In this document: in pieces, positions 5,535 through 11,652 of the stretch
Layout of the letters: the number at the start of each line of letters is the position of its first letter
Position numbering within the stretch: position 1 is the stretch's first letter
Assembly: GCA_964601505.1 (NCBI GenBank)
Contig: CAZRNR010000065.1
Location: 1-11,652 of the forward strand
DNA: 11,652 nucleotides
DNA from: DRWZ01 sp964601505
GTDB lineage: Bacteria > Calescibacteriota > Calescibacteriia > Calescibacteriales > Calescibacteriaceae
Direction of reading: 5' to 3'
Translations under genes and position numbers: made by a program
Notes under the pieces: model-generated
Told to the model about the DNA's origin: nothing
Database searches by the model: none
The model's input: the letters and a program-made list of their open reading frames with translations, nothing else

Positions 5535-8210
5535 ATGGTTTTTAGTAGGAAAATCCTCCTTTTGACCCTTCTTGTTTTTACGTTTGGATGTGGTAAGAAG
5601 AAAAATGTAGATACTATTGACCCAAGAGTTCTGAACGCTTTTGAGCTAATAGAAAAAGGTTTTTTCCTAGAATCAGAAAGGATACTGAAGCAAGTTAAAG
5701 ACGAAAAACCAGATGATTGCTATGCATCCTGGGGCATGGTTTTTGTTTCATTCCATAAGATTTTGGAGGTTATAAATTCTATCATATCAATACTTAGTGG
5801 GTTCGTAGATGTCGGATTTTCCCCAAGATTTGATATTTTATCGGATTTGAAGGAAAAGAATTTGTCAGATATTGTTTCACTTGCTATTTTGCCGATACTT
5901 TCTCCAACGGATGAGATTTCGAAAAATATTTCTGTGATAGATGCGAAAAAATGTTTTGTAAATGTATCTTTCCCTTTTGTATTAGGTTCCAGATCTTTGA
6001 CATTAACTAAATCTCGTCTGGGGAACTTGAGGGGTGATAACAATCTTTGGGGACCAACGGAAGCCGCTCTGTTTGGTGGTATATCAAACATACTAGCTGG
6101 AATGTTAAAGTTTATCCTTGTTATAAATCTCGATTTAAATCTTTCAAAATTGATTGATTTACAGTTTAGAACAGATATTAATTCGCTTGTATCTTTTGGT
6201 TCTACACCTGTTCCACAGGACATTTTGAGGGGTGTTTCCTCGCAGCAAATAAGTTTTCTCACATCTGCATTGTCTTTTAATGTTTATGACACTGCTATTT
6301 TCTTTGCAAGTTTAGCCTATATAGTCGAGGTCTCACCAGAATTTCTTAAGCTAAAACCTGGTTCTGAGAGAAACATTGATGAAATAGCTGAACAATTCTC
6401 AAGAGGTTTTAACTTTCTTATGCGATTTTTGGATTATATACCCGTATATTCCAATGAAAAAACTATTATAGGATATAAGGATATAGGAAAAAAAGGATTA
6501 TCAGCTGATGATGATATATTCCTTAACATATACAACGAAGAAGGAGAACAAGGACTTTTTGTTAAACTCGGTAATTTTGATTTGAAAGTTGACGGAATTT
6601 TGAGTTCCCTTGTTCTGAAACCTTTGGTTAATCCAGATGTTAACAAAAAGATCTATGATTTTTTTTCTATATTTTCTAAAGCAATTGATATAAACAATCC
6701 AAATATAAAAGAAGAAGAAAGATGGGTTGATTTATCTATTTTTAGCTATGTTATACCTCTTATTGAAATACCTTCTACTATAAGATTTAGTCCGAAAAAT
6801 TTTCTTGAAGGTCTGAAGAAGAATCCAGAAGGTCTAAGGGCTATTCTTCCAATATGGTCTGACTTAAATTACGATGGTTTCCCCGAATTCTTGGTTGAAG
6901 CAGAATCACGCCAACTTGAATCAAAATTCTGCTTTAAAAAGGAAGATAGGAATCAAAAATTCGTTATATCTCCTCCATATATTTCCGTTGATTCTCTTCC
7001 TTCAACTGAAAAGAAAAGAATCAGGATTGTTACCTCAAGAGTAAGTTATAACACAGATTTTTTTTGCTACCTTAATCATGATATCAAAAGAGATGGTGAA
7101 GGTTTTTCTTTGTATATTGATTCTTCAATTTTTGTCAGGGGACTTGATATGAAAACTCAAAGGGTTGAGATGTCTTTTGATGTCTTTGACTGTGATTCAT
7201 ACGTGGGGCAGAAATATTTTATCTGTTTTAGAAAATCTGGTATATCATCTTATAATGCATATGCTTTTATTGAGAAAGAGCTTTATCCGATTGTGAAGAT
7301 TTTTTCTGACGACGAGCTTCTTGAGATCTTCCAGAAAGATTTACTGAGATCATATTCTACTCATGTTACAACGAATGTAGTTGATTCATGTTTTGAGGAG
7401 TTGCGTAGCGAATCTAAATCTTACAAGGGTGTTGATTATTTTAAACTCAAGATCTGCGATGAAAAAGTTTATTCAATCGGTAGTACTTATTTTTCTGCTC
7501 AAGCTCAGTTTGATTATGATTCTTGTTTCCACGACTTTAACAACCTTTACTTTTTATTCCCTTTTTATTTTAGTCCCGATGGTCTTCTTTCTTCATCTAA
7601 TCCAAACATCTTCCTTTCTAAAGGAGAGCTTTCTACGAATGCTCTGAAATCTCTTTCTATCGGTCAGTCTATAGGTGATCATGAAAAAGCAATAAGGTAT
7701 ATAACGGAAAACTTATCTGTTGTAAAGAATGCTCAAAGATTTAAAATTTTCTCTCTGTTTTTTACTGATCCAGATGTAATCCGCGTTGAAACAATAGGGA
7801 AATTTCCATTGTATTCTTATATTGTTCTTGGATGTTCAGCAATTTTACCTCGATGTTTCTATGCTGAAGATTCTCCACATTTTCCACCAAAGGTTATCTC
7901 ACAAGGGATACCTTTAAGTGTGAATATAAAGAATGATTGTATGTTTCCCGATGGAGATTGGTCTTATTATTATGTTGCGTTTAGAGATCCAACATTCTAC
8001 AATTCTATCAGAGTAAATGTTAAAAATATTGGAAAGAGTTGTGTTGATGATCCGGATGGTTGGGTCGAGCCTGATCAATATCTTATGAACAAAGTTTTTG
8101 CTGATCTTTTACAGAGAACATTTGGACCAATATTATCAGTTATCGCAAGGATTTTAGGAATAATCACAGGAACATATCAAGATATATCGCAGGGAGAAAA
8201 CTGTGATTAG
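5535..8210 (+). CDS. Large putative lipoprotein of unknown function (891 aa)
   Basis: I do not recognise a named family. The N-terminus (MVFSRKILLLTLLVFTFGCG) is a signal peptide with a lipobox-like TFGC. Cys19 would be lipidated, although Thr at -3 and Phe at -2 are not ideal. Residues about 32-62 (LNAFELIEKGFFLESERIL, then KQVKDEKPDDCYASWG) look like one TPR-type helical hairpin, as in outer-membrane and periplasmic scaffold lipoproteins. A helical part follows to about 410. At 443-454, DLNYDGFPEFLV resembles the calcium-binding loop of FG-GAP/VCBS-type propeller repeats, but only one is seen. The C-terminal half is beta-rich, with about 20 cysteines scattered over the protein and aromatic residues frequent, consistent with an extracytoplasmic protein. 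It begins 45 bases after the nucleotidyltransferase stop, has no Shine-Dalgarno, and shares its last eight bases with the next gene. Function unknown. Confidence 0.85.
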   Translation: MVFSRKILLLTLLVFTFGCGKKKNVDTIDPRVLNAFELIEKGFFLESERILKQVKDEKPDDCYASWGMVFVSFHKILEVINSIISILSGFVDVGFSPRFDILSDLKEKNLSDIVSLAILPILSPTDEISKNISVIDAKKCFVNVSFPFVLGSRSLTLTKSRLGNLRGDNNLWGPTEAALFGGISNILAGMLKFILVINLDLNLSKLIDLQFRTDINSLVSFGSTPVPQDILRGVSSQQISFLTSALSFNVYDTAIFFASLAYIVEVSPEFLKLKPGSERNIDEIAEQFSRGFNFLMRFLDYIPVYSNEKTIIGYKDIGKKGLSADDDIFLNIYNEEGEQGLFVKLGNFDLKVDGILSSLVLKPLVNPDVNKKIYDFFSIFSKAIDINNPNIKEEERWVDLSIFSYVIPLIEIPSTIRFSPKNFLEGLKKNPEGLRAILPIWSDLNYDGFPEFLVEAESRQLESKFCFKKEDRNQKFVISPPYISVDSLPSTEKKRIRIVTSRVSYNTDFFCYLNHDIKRDGEGFSLYIDSSIFVRGLDMKTQRVEMSFDVFDCDSYVGQKYFICFRKSGISSYNAYAFIEKELYPIVKIFSDDELLEIFQKDLLRSYSTHVTTNVVDSCFEELRSESKSYKGVDYFKLKICDEKVYSIGSTYFSAQAQFDYDSCFHDFNNLYFLFPFYFSPDGLLSSSNPNIFLSKGELSTNALKSLSIGQSIGDHEKAIRYITENLSVVKNAQRFKIFSLFFTDPDVIRVETIGKFPLYSYIVLGCSAILPRCFYAEDSPHFPPKVISQGIPLSVNIKNDCMFPDGDWSYYYVAFRDPTFYNSIRVNVKNIGKSCVDDPDGWVEPDQYLMNKVFADLLQRTFGPILSVIARILGIITGTYQDISQGENCD
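8191..8196 (+). promoter_or_regulatory. Ribosome binding site fixing the GTG start at 8203
   Basis: AGGGAG lies inside the end of the lipoprotein gene, six bases before GTG at 8203. The next bases give a signal peptide directly, so GTG rather than a later codon is the likely start, and translation is coupled to the upstream stop. Confidence 0.6.
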
Positions 8211-8784
8211 GATTATTATTATTTTTATTTCCACATTTTTTTTCTTTTATTATTTACTCTCTTTAGCTTATGCACACCAAATTGAACATCTACGGGAACT
8301 TTACCTTTACATAGGGACTGACAAGATCTATCTCCGTATAATATATAATATACCAGCTGGTGATAGGGCTTTTAAGATAAGAAAAAAGTTTGATACAAAT
8401 GGTGATGGTTTTATAGATGATTCTGAGTCCGAAGCTCTAAAAAGATATGTTGCACAAGATGCTGTGAAGGGTCTAAAGATTAGTTTTCAGGAAAGACCTG
8501 TGAATATTTATACCTATAATGTTGTTTTAGATTTTGCCCGTGAATCTAGTTCATCTTTGGAGATTTCGGCTTCTTTAAATGTTCCTATTTGGCTCGCTCA
8601 GGCACCTCCACCACCATATTTTAAGATCGGTTTGGTGGAAGAAAGATTTAGCCACACACATATAAGTATAGAATCTGTCTTTAAGTTGAAATTTTCCGGT
8701 TATAAATTCAAAGAAGGTGATGGAATTTTTTACGGAGAGCTGATTAGAACAAAACCTCTTGCCGTAAAGGTTTTACGCGAATGA
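8203..8784 (+). CDS. Exported EF-hand protein resembling the N-terminal domain of HupE/UreJ-type transporters
   Basis: The 193-residue protein begins with a hydrophobic signal peptide (residues 2-23) and a likely signal peptidase I site after AYA at 22-24; the mature chain starts HQIEHLRELYLYIG. Residues 64-75, DTNGDGFIDDSE, form a canonical 12-position EF-hand loop (D64, N66, D68, G69, I71, D72, E75), so calcium binding is likely. The layout (H-x-x strand, 'I/YLRI.Y.IPAGD', EF-hand, then LKISFQERPV) recalls, from memory, the extracytoplasmic N-terminal region attached to some HupE/UreJ and nickel/cobalt-type permeases. Here it stands alone with no membrane domain after it. A proline run (APPPPYF, 134-140) precedes a beta-rich C-terminal part. 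It overlaps the lipoprotein gene by eight bases and is surely expressed with it. Binding partner and role are unknown. Confidence 0.8.
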   Translation: MIRIIIIFISTFFFFYYLLSLAYAHQIEHLRELYLYIGTDKIYLRIIYNIPAGDRAFKIRKKFDTNGDGFIDDSESEALKRYVAQDAVKGLKISFQERPVNIYTYNVVLDFARESSSSLEISASLNVPIWLAQAPPPPYFKIGLVEERFSHTHISIESVFKLKFSGYKFKEGDGIFYGELIRTKPLAVKVLRE

Positions 8785-9879
8785 TTTTTTCTTATTATCT
8801 ACCCCTGCGCATAAACCTATAAGAAATCCCGTTGATATATTGTGGGTCCCAGCATAAGATATCATTGTTAGTGGAATACCTATTACAGGTAATAATCCAG
8901 ACACCATTCCTACATTTACAAAGGTGTGAAAGAATATTAGTCCAGCTGTTAGTATGCATAGAGACTTTGAAATTTTATCCTCTAAAAGAAGTGCCTTGGA
9001 ACACAAGGATGTTATAAGTGTGATGAAGACTATTATTGTTATTGTGGAACCTATGAAACCAAGATCTTCGGATATAGAAGCAAATGCGAAATCTGTGTGA
9101 AGATTCGGAATCCATTGCCCGCTTCCGTGCTCCCCCTTGCCTATACCAGCTCCATGTAGCCCACCAGATGCTATAGCTATCTTTGATTGAACTGTTTGAT
9201 AAGCTACTTCCATTGCTCTCTCCTCCTGGTCAATTAGCCCAAGTATCCTTTCCCTGTGATATTCCTTCAATCCATATTTCCAAATTAAAGGAGCAGATAG
9301 GATCACCATGAGAATAACTGGTATTATAAATCTCATGGGAACTTCTGAGATGAAAAGCGTTAAAAACATTATGAAAAGTATTGATCCTGCTGATCCGTAG
9401 TCCGGATGCTTGATTATAAGTATTGCTGGAAGAATGAAAATTATGCCGAATATAAATATTTTTATCAGAAATCTTTTCTGCTTTCCTATATAGTAGCTTG
9501 CTATCATTATTATTGGAATCTTAATTATTTCTGTTGGATGAATACTTATGCCTCCAATGTATATCCATCTTTTGGCTCCATATTTTTGCACACCTACGAT
9601 TTCGACAAGGATAAGTAAACATATTGAAATCACAAAAATTATAAACCCCAGTGGTAATAGAGGTTTCTCATTGTTTTTCCCGATGAAAAACCCTGTTAGT
9701 ATAGATAAGACAGTTAAGATTGATGCTACAGAATACCTTTCAAATATTTCACTCTGGTCTAACTTTTTAGATATTCCAAACATGTTGAGATTTCCCAAGA
9801 TAATTATCAAGCAAACTGTTAATAGCATTATGAAAGATATAAATTTTATCTGATCAATTGTTCTTCTTTTATCTTCCAT
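8773..9879 (-). CDS. SEDS-family peptidoglycan glycosyltransferase (RodA/FtsW)
   Basis: SEDS proteins polymerise lipid II into glycan strands with a cognate class B penicillin-binding protein; RodA acts in elongation, FtsW in septation. The 368 residues contain about ten hydrophobic segments and the family landmarks GAKRW (101-105), KHPDYGS (157-163), the large periplasmic loop with GAGIGKGEHGSGQWIP (243-258), TDFAFASISEDLGFIG (262-277) with the presumed catalytic D263, and NVGMVSGLLPVIGIPL (322-337). Two usually invariant motifs differ: HPTE (114-117) in place of QPSE, and SYAGT (341-345) in place of SYGGS. The GLLPVIGIPL form and the coaBC context rather than ftsQAZ favour RodA slightly, so no symbol is given. 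Its ATG overlaps the coaBC stop by one base (TAATG), indicating coupling. Its 3' end overlaps the convergent EF-hand gene by 12 bases. Confidence 0.9.
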   Translation of the reverse strand: MEDKRRTIDQIKFISFIMLLTVCLIIILGNLNMFGISKKLDQSEIFERYSVASILTVLSILTGFFIGKNNEKPLLPLGFIIFVISICLLILVEIVGVQKYGAKRWIYIGGISIHPTEIIKIPIIMIASYYIGKQKRFLIKIFIFGIIFILPAILIIKHPDYGSAGSILFIMFLTLFISEVPMRFIIPVILMVILSAPLIWKYGLKEYHRERILGLIDQEERAMEVAYQTVQSKIAIASGGLHGAGIGKGEHGSGQWIPNLHTDFAFASISEDLGFIGSTITIIVFITLITSLCSKALLLEDKISKSLCILTAGLIFFHTFVNVGMVSGLLPVIGIPLTMISYAGTHNISTGFLIGLCAGVDNKKKSFA

Positions 9880-11069
9880 TATATTTTATCTATGATTCGG
9901 TTTATAATTTTTCTGGCAACAAGCCTTTTGTGAATATCCCCGAGATATTCTATTTCGGTTCCCCCATTTTTTTTGTAGCAAATGAAATATTTACCATAAG
10001 GTTTTGAAAAGGAATCAGGTGAGTTCCCTACTATTATGTCTAAATTTTTCCTAACCATTTTTTCTATTGTGTTTTGCTCTATATTTTCCGATTCTAAAGA
10101 AAATCCAACAACTATCTTTGAATATTTTCTTACATTTTCAAGGATATCTTTTGTTCTTTCAAGTTCAATTGTCATTCTTTCTGTTTTGTCCTTTTTTATT
10201 TTACCTTTTATTTTATTTACGGGTCTGAAGTCTGATACAGCTGCTGATCCTATAAATATATCTGTCGGGAGAAGTTTTTCTACCTCATTCAGCATATCTT
10301 CTGCTGTTTCTACTTTCTGTGTATGGAATATTTTTTCTCCATTGAAAGTTTCTCCACCTGTGATAAGATGTGTTTCTGCTCCTTCAATAGCTGTCTCCCA
10401 TGATATAACATAACCCATAAATCCACTTGATGGATTTGATATGAATCTTATATCATCTATATACTCCTTTGTAGGTCCAGCTGTTATGATTACCTTTTTG
10501 TTTTTGAGACTCTTCTGAGATATTGCATATTCGCAGTGAAAAAAAATCTTATCTAAAGTTGGGAACTTACCTTCTCCTTTTTCTCCGCAAGCTAAGTCAC
10601 CTTCATCTGGTGGAACAATTATGTGTCCAGCTTTTTTTATCTTTTGTATGTTTTCTTCAGTGAATGGATTTTTTAGCATAGCCCAGTTCATTGACGGAAC
10701 AAAGACAATAGGACATGTTGCCGATATAAGAATTGTGCTTATCATAGTATCACATATTCCATTTGCAAATTTACCTATGATGTTTGCTGTTGCTGGAGCT
10801 ACAACTATGAGGTCAGAAGAGTGTGGGATATTTATGTGTTCCATACCTTCAAAATCAATTGTGACCTTTTCTCCTGTAAGAGAGGAAAATGTTTCTTCTC
10901 CAATGAATCTTGTTGCCATTTTTGACATCACAACTTTCACCTTGGCACCTGCTTTCTGAATCAATCTTAAAAGCTCTATTGACTTATAACATGCTATCCC
11001 ACCTGTTACGCATAAAGTTACTTTCTTCCCAGATAATATTGAACCCTCTAGAAGTTCTTCAAGGCTCAT
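9879..11069 (-). CDS. coaBC: Bifunctional phosphopantothenoylcysteine decarboxylase/phosphopantothenate-cysteine ligase
   Basis: CoaBC (Dfp) makes 4'-phosphopantetheine in coenzyme A synthesis. The CoaB part ligates cysteine to 4'-phosphopantothenate using CTP; the FMN-dependent CoaC part then decarboxylates the product. The 396 residues are full length. CoaC (1-185) shows GGIACYKS (23-30), H78 in HINI, APATANIIGKFANGICD (91-107), PSMNWAMLKNP (125-135, for the usual PAMN) and the active-site loop GDLACGEKGEGKFP with C161. CoaB (190-396) shows VIITAGPTKEYIDDIRFISN (193-212), PSSGFMGY (213-220), AAVSDFRP (276-283) and KIKKD (290-294). All catalytic positions I know appear present. The ATG at 11067-11069 has no Shine-Dalgarno but follows ATAATA (TATTAT on the coding strand) by eight bases. 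It lies 36 bases after the 141-aa gene. Confidence 0.96.
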   Translation of the reverse strand: MSLEELLEGSILSGKKVTLCVTGGIACYKSIELLRLIQKAGAKVKVVMSKMATRFIGEETFSSLTGEKVTIDFEGMEHINIPHSSDLIVVAPATANIIGKFANGICDTMISTILISATCPIVFVPSMNWAMLKNPFTEENIQKIKKAGHIIVPPDEGDLACGEKGEGKFPTLDKIFFHCEYAISQKSLKNKKVIITAGPTKEYIDDIRFISNPSSGFMGYVISWETAIEGAETHLITGGETFNGEKIFHTQKVETAEDMLNEVEKLLPTDIFIGSAAVSDFRPVNKIKGKIKKDKTERMTIELERTKDILENVRKYSKIVVGFSLESENIEQNTIEKMVRKNLDIIVGNSPDSFSKPYGKYFICYKKNGGTEIEYLGDIHKRLVARKIINRIIDKI

Positions 11070-11105
11070 AAATAGAAATAATAAATTAGTTTTAGACTTT
11101 TAAGT

Positions 11106-11531
11106 TTATGATTGTTTTCCTTCTTTTTTACCTTCAATTATTTCTGGGTTTAGATGTGGTTTGGCGCTTTCTTTTAGGTTCTCTTCAAGTTCATTGAAAA
11201 TAACTTTTTCAAATGAATCATCTGGAAAAGTGTTTTTGATAGTTTCTATTATCCTTAAACAAGAATTATATATGCTAGCTAAATATTCTTTCAAGACCTC
11301 TTTATAGTATTGTATTTGTATCTTATCTCTTTGTGGGATCTCAAATTTCTCTGCAGCTTCTATTATTTTTATAGCTGATTTTATCCTTATGATCGAATTC
11401 ATAAATTTTAAAAATACCTCTATTGATTCTACAACATTTTGTGGATTTATAGTTCTTGGTATTGATTGCATCTCTGCTCTTACCCTATCTGATATTTCCC
11501 TTATATAAACAGTGATTTTTTCAAACTTCAT
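11106..11531 (-). CDS. Helical hypothetical protein (141 aa)
   Basis: I do not recognise this protein. It is predicted almost wholly alpha-helical, with long amphipathic stretches at about 18-60 and 65-125. It has no signal peptide or membrane segment, and its tail is charged and probably disordered (EIIEGKKEGKQS). It therefore looks cytoplasmic. The start is well supported: AAGGAGAT lies about seven bases before the ATG at 11529-11531, one of the best Shine-Dalgarno sequences in the window. It is likely the leader of an operon with coaBC and the SEDS gene. In many bacteria rpoZ (omega subunit) precedes coaBC, but this protein is longer and shows none of the omega residues I know, so I do not call it that. 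Confidence 0.7.
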   Translation of the reverse strand: MKFEKITVYIREISDRVRAEMQSIPRTINPQNVVESIEVFLKFMNSIIRIKSAIKIIEAAEKFEIPQRDKIQIQYYKEVLKEYLASIYNSCLRIIETIKNTFPDDSFEKVIFNELEENLKESAKPHLNPEIIEGKKEGKQS

Positions 11532-11580
11532 ATCTTTTATCTCCTTTTATACTATACTTATAAAAATCGTAAATGTTTTT

Positions 11581-11652
11581 TTATTTTTCACTTTTCGTTG
11601 CTTTGTCCAATATACTTGCAGAAAATGTAGAAATTTCAGTCATCTGGAGAAT
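11581..11652 (-). CDS. Possible 3' end of a gene entering from the right edge
   Basis: Reading the minus strand from the edge, one frame is open for 23 codons and ends with TAA at 11581-11583; the visible peptide includes MTEISTFSASILDKATKSEK. The composition looks protein-like, and the stop falls 49 bases before the start of the 141-aa gene, as expected for an upstream cistron. The stretch is too short to identify or to exclude chance. Confidence 0.3.
   Translation of the reverse strand: MLQMTEISTFSASILDKATKSEK

Noticed and set aside
5720..6262. 180-codon minus-strand ORF inside the lipoprotein gene
   Set aside because: It lies entirely antisense to the longer, signal-peptide-bearing ORF, and its composition is that of a shadow frame.
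10036..10413. 125-codon plus-strand ORF opposite coaBC
   Set aside because: coaBC is certain on the other strand; this frame is a hydrophobic shadow without a ribosome binding site.
1..11652. CRISPR array, tRNA or rRNA genes
   Set aside because: No regularly spaced repeats were seen, and no cloverleaf or rRNA-like conserved sequence was recognised on either strand.

Overview
The window is AT-rich bacterial DNA with compact genes, ATA as the main isoleucine codon and AGA/AGG as the main arginine codons. Those habits are common in AT-rich thermophilic and candidate-phylum bacteria. FtsA and FtsZ are clearly bacterial, and two neighbouring genes encode a putative lipoprotein and an exported protein. 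I cannot place the phylum from this sequence alone; a poorly sampled lineage is an inference from how few of the non-housekeeping proteins I recognise.

Layout. Positions 3-266 (+) hold the 3' end of a DUF1802-like gene. Positions 267-1327 are poorly coding. They contain one plausible small minus-strand gene (587-892), a very small minus-strand ORF (425-520), and a minus-strand stretch (893-1327) that stays in the frame of the 587-892 gene but is broken by TAA stops. Positions 1328-4443 (+) form the division cluster ftsQ-ftsA-ftsZ. Immediately after ftsZ, 4440-4604 has the anatomy of a small non-autonomous insertion: a 10-bp direct repeat enclosing 10-bp terminal inverted repeats, with a long imperfect hairpin in the middle. 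Then come a sugar-phosphate nucleotidyltransferase of the MurU/mannose-1-P guanylyltransferase type (4749-5489), a 891-residue putative lipoprotein (5535-8210), and an overlapping exported EF-hand protein (8203-8784). On the minus strand are a 141-residue helical protein (11106-11531), coaBC (9879-11069) and a RodA/FtsW-family glycan polymerase (8773-9879). The last converges on the EF-hand gene with a 12-base overlap of 3' ends. The right edge may carry the 3' end of another minus-strand gene.

How the genes fit together. FtsQ (bitopic membrane protein), FtsA (membrane tether) and FtsZ (tubulin-like ring) build the divisome. The SEDS polymerase on the other strand makes peptidoglycan glycan strands, and the nucleotidyltransferase may supply an activated sugar for envelope synthesis or muropeptide recycling. 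CoaBC makes 4'-phosphopantetheine for coenzyme A. The lipoprotein/EF-hand pair is probably co-translated and works outside the cytoplasm; its function is unknown.

The most unusual items are the MITE-like element whose target duplication contains the ftsZ stop codon, the lipoprotein/EF-hand pair, and the non-consensus signature residues of the SEDS protein. A further point is that several genes lack a Shine-Dalgarno sequence and have a -10-like hexamer just ahead of the start, which hints at leaderless transcripts.
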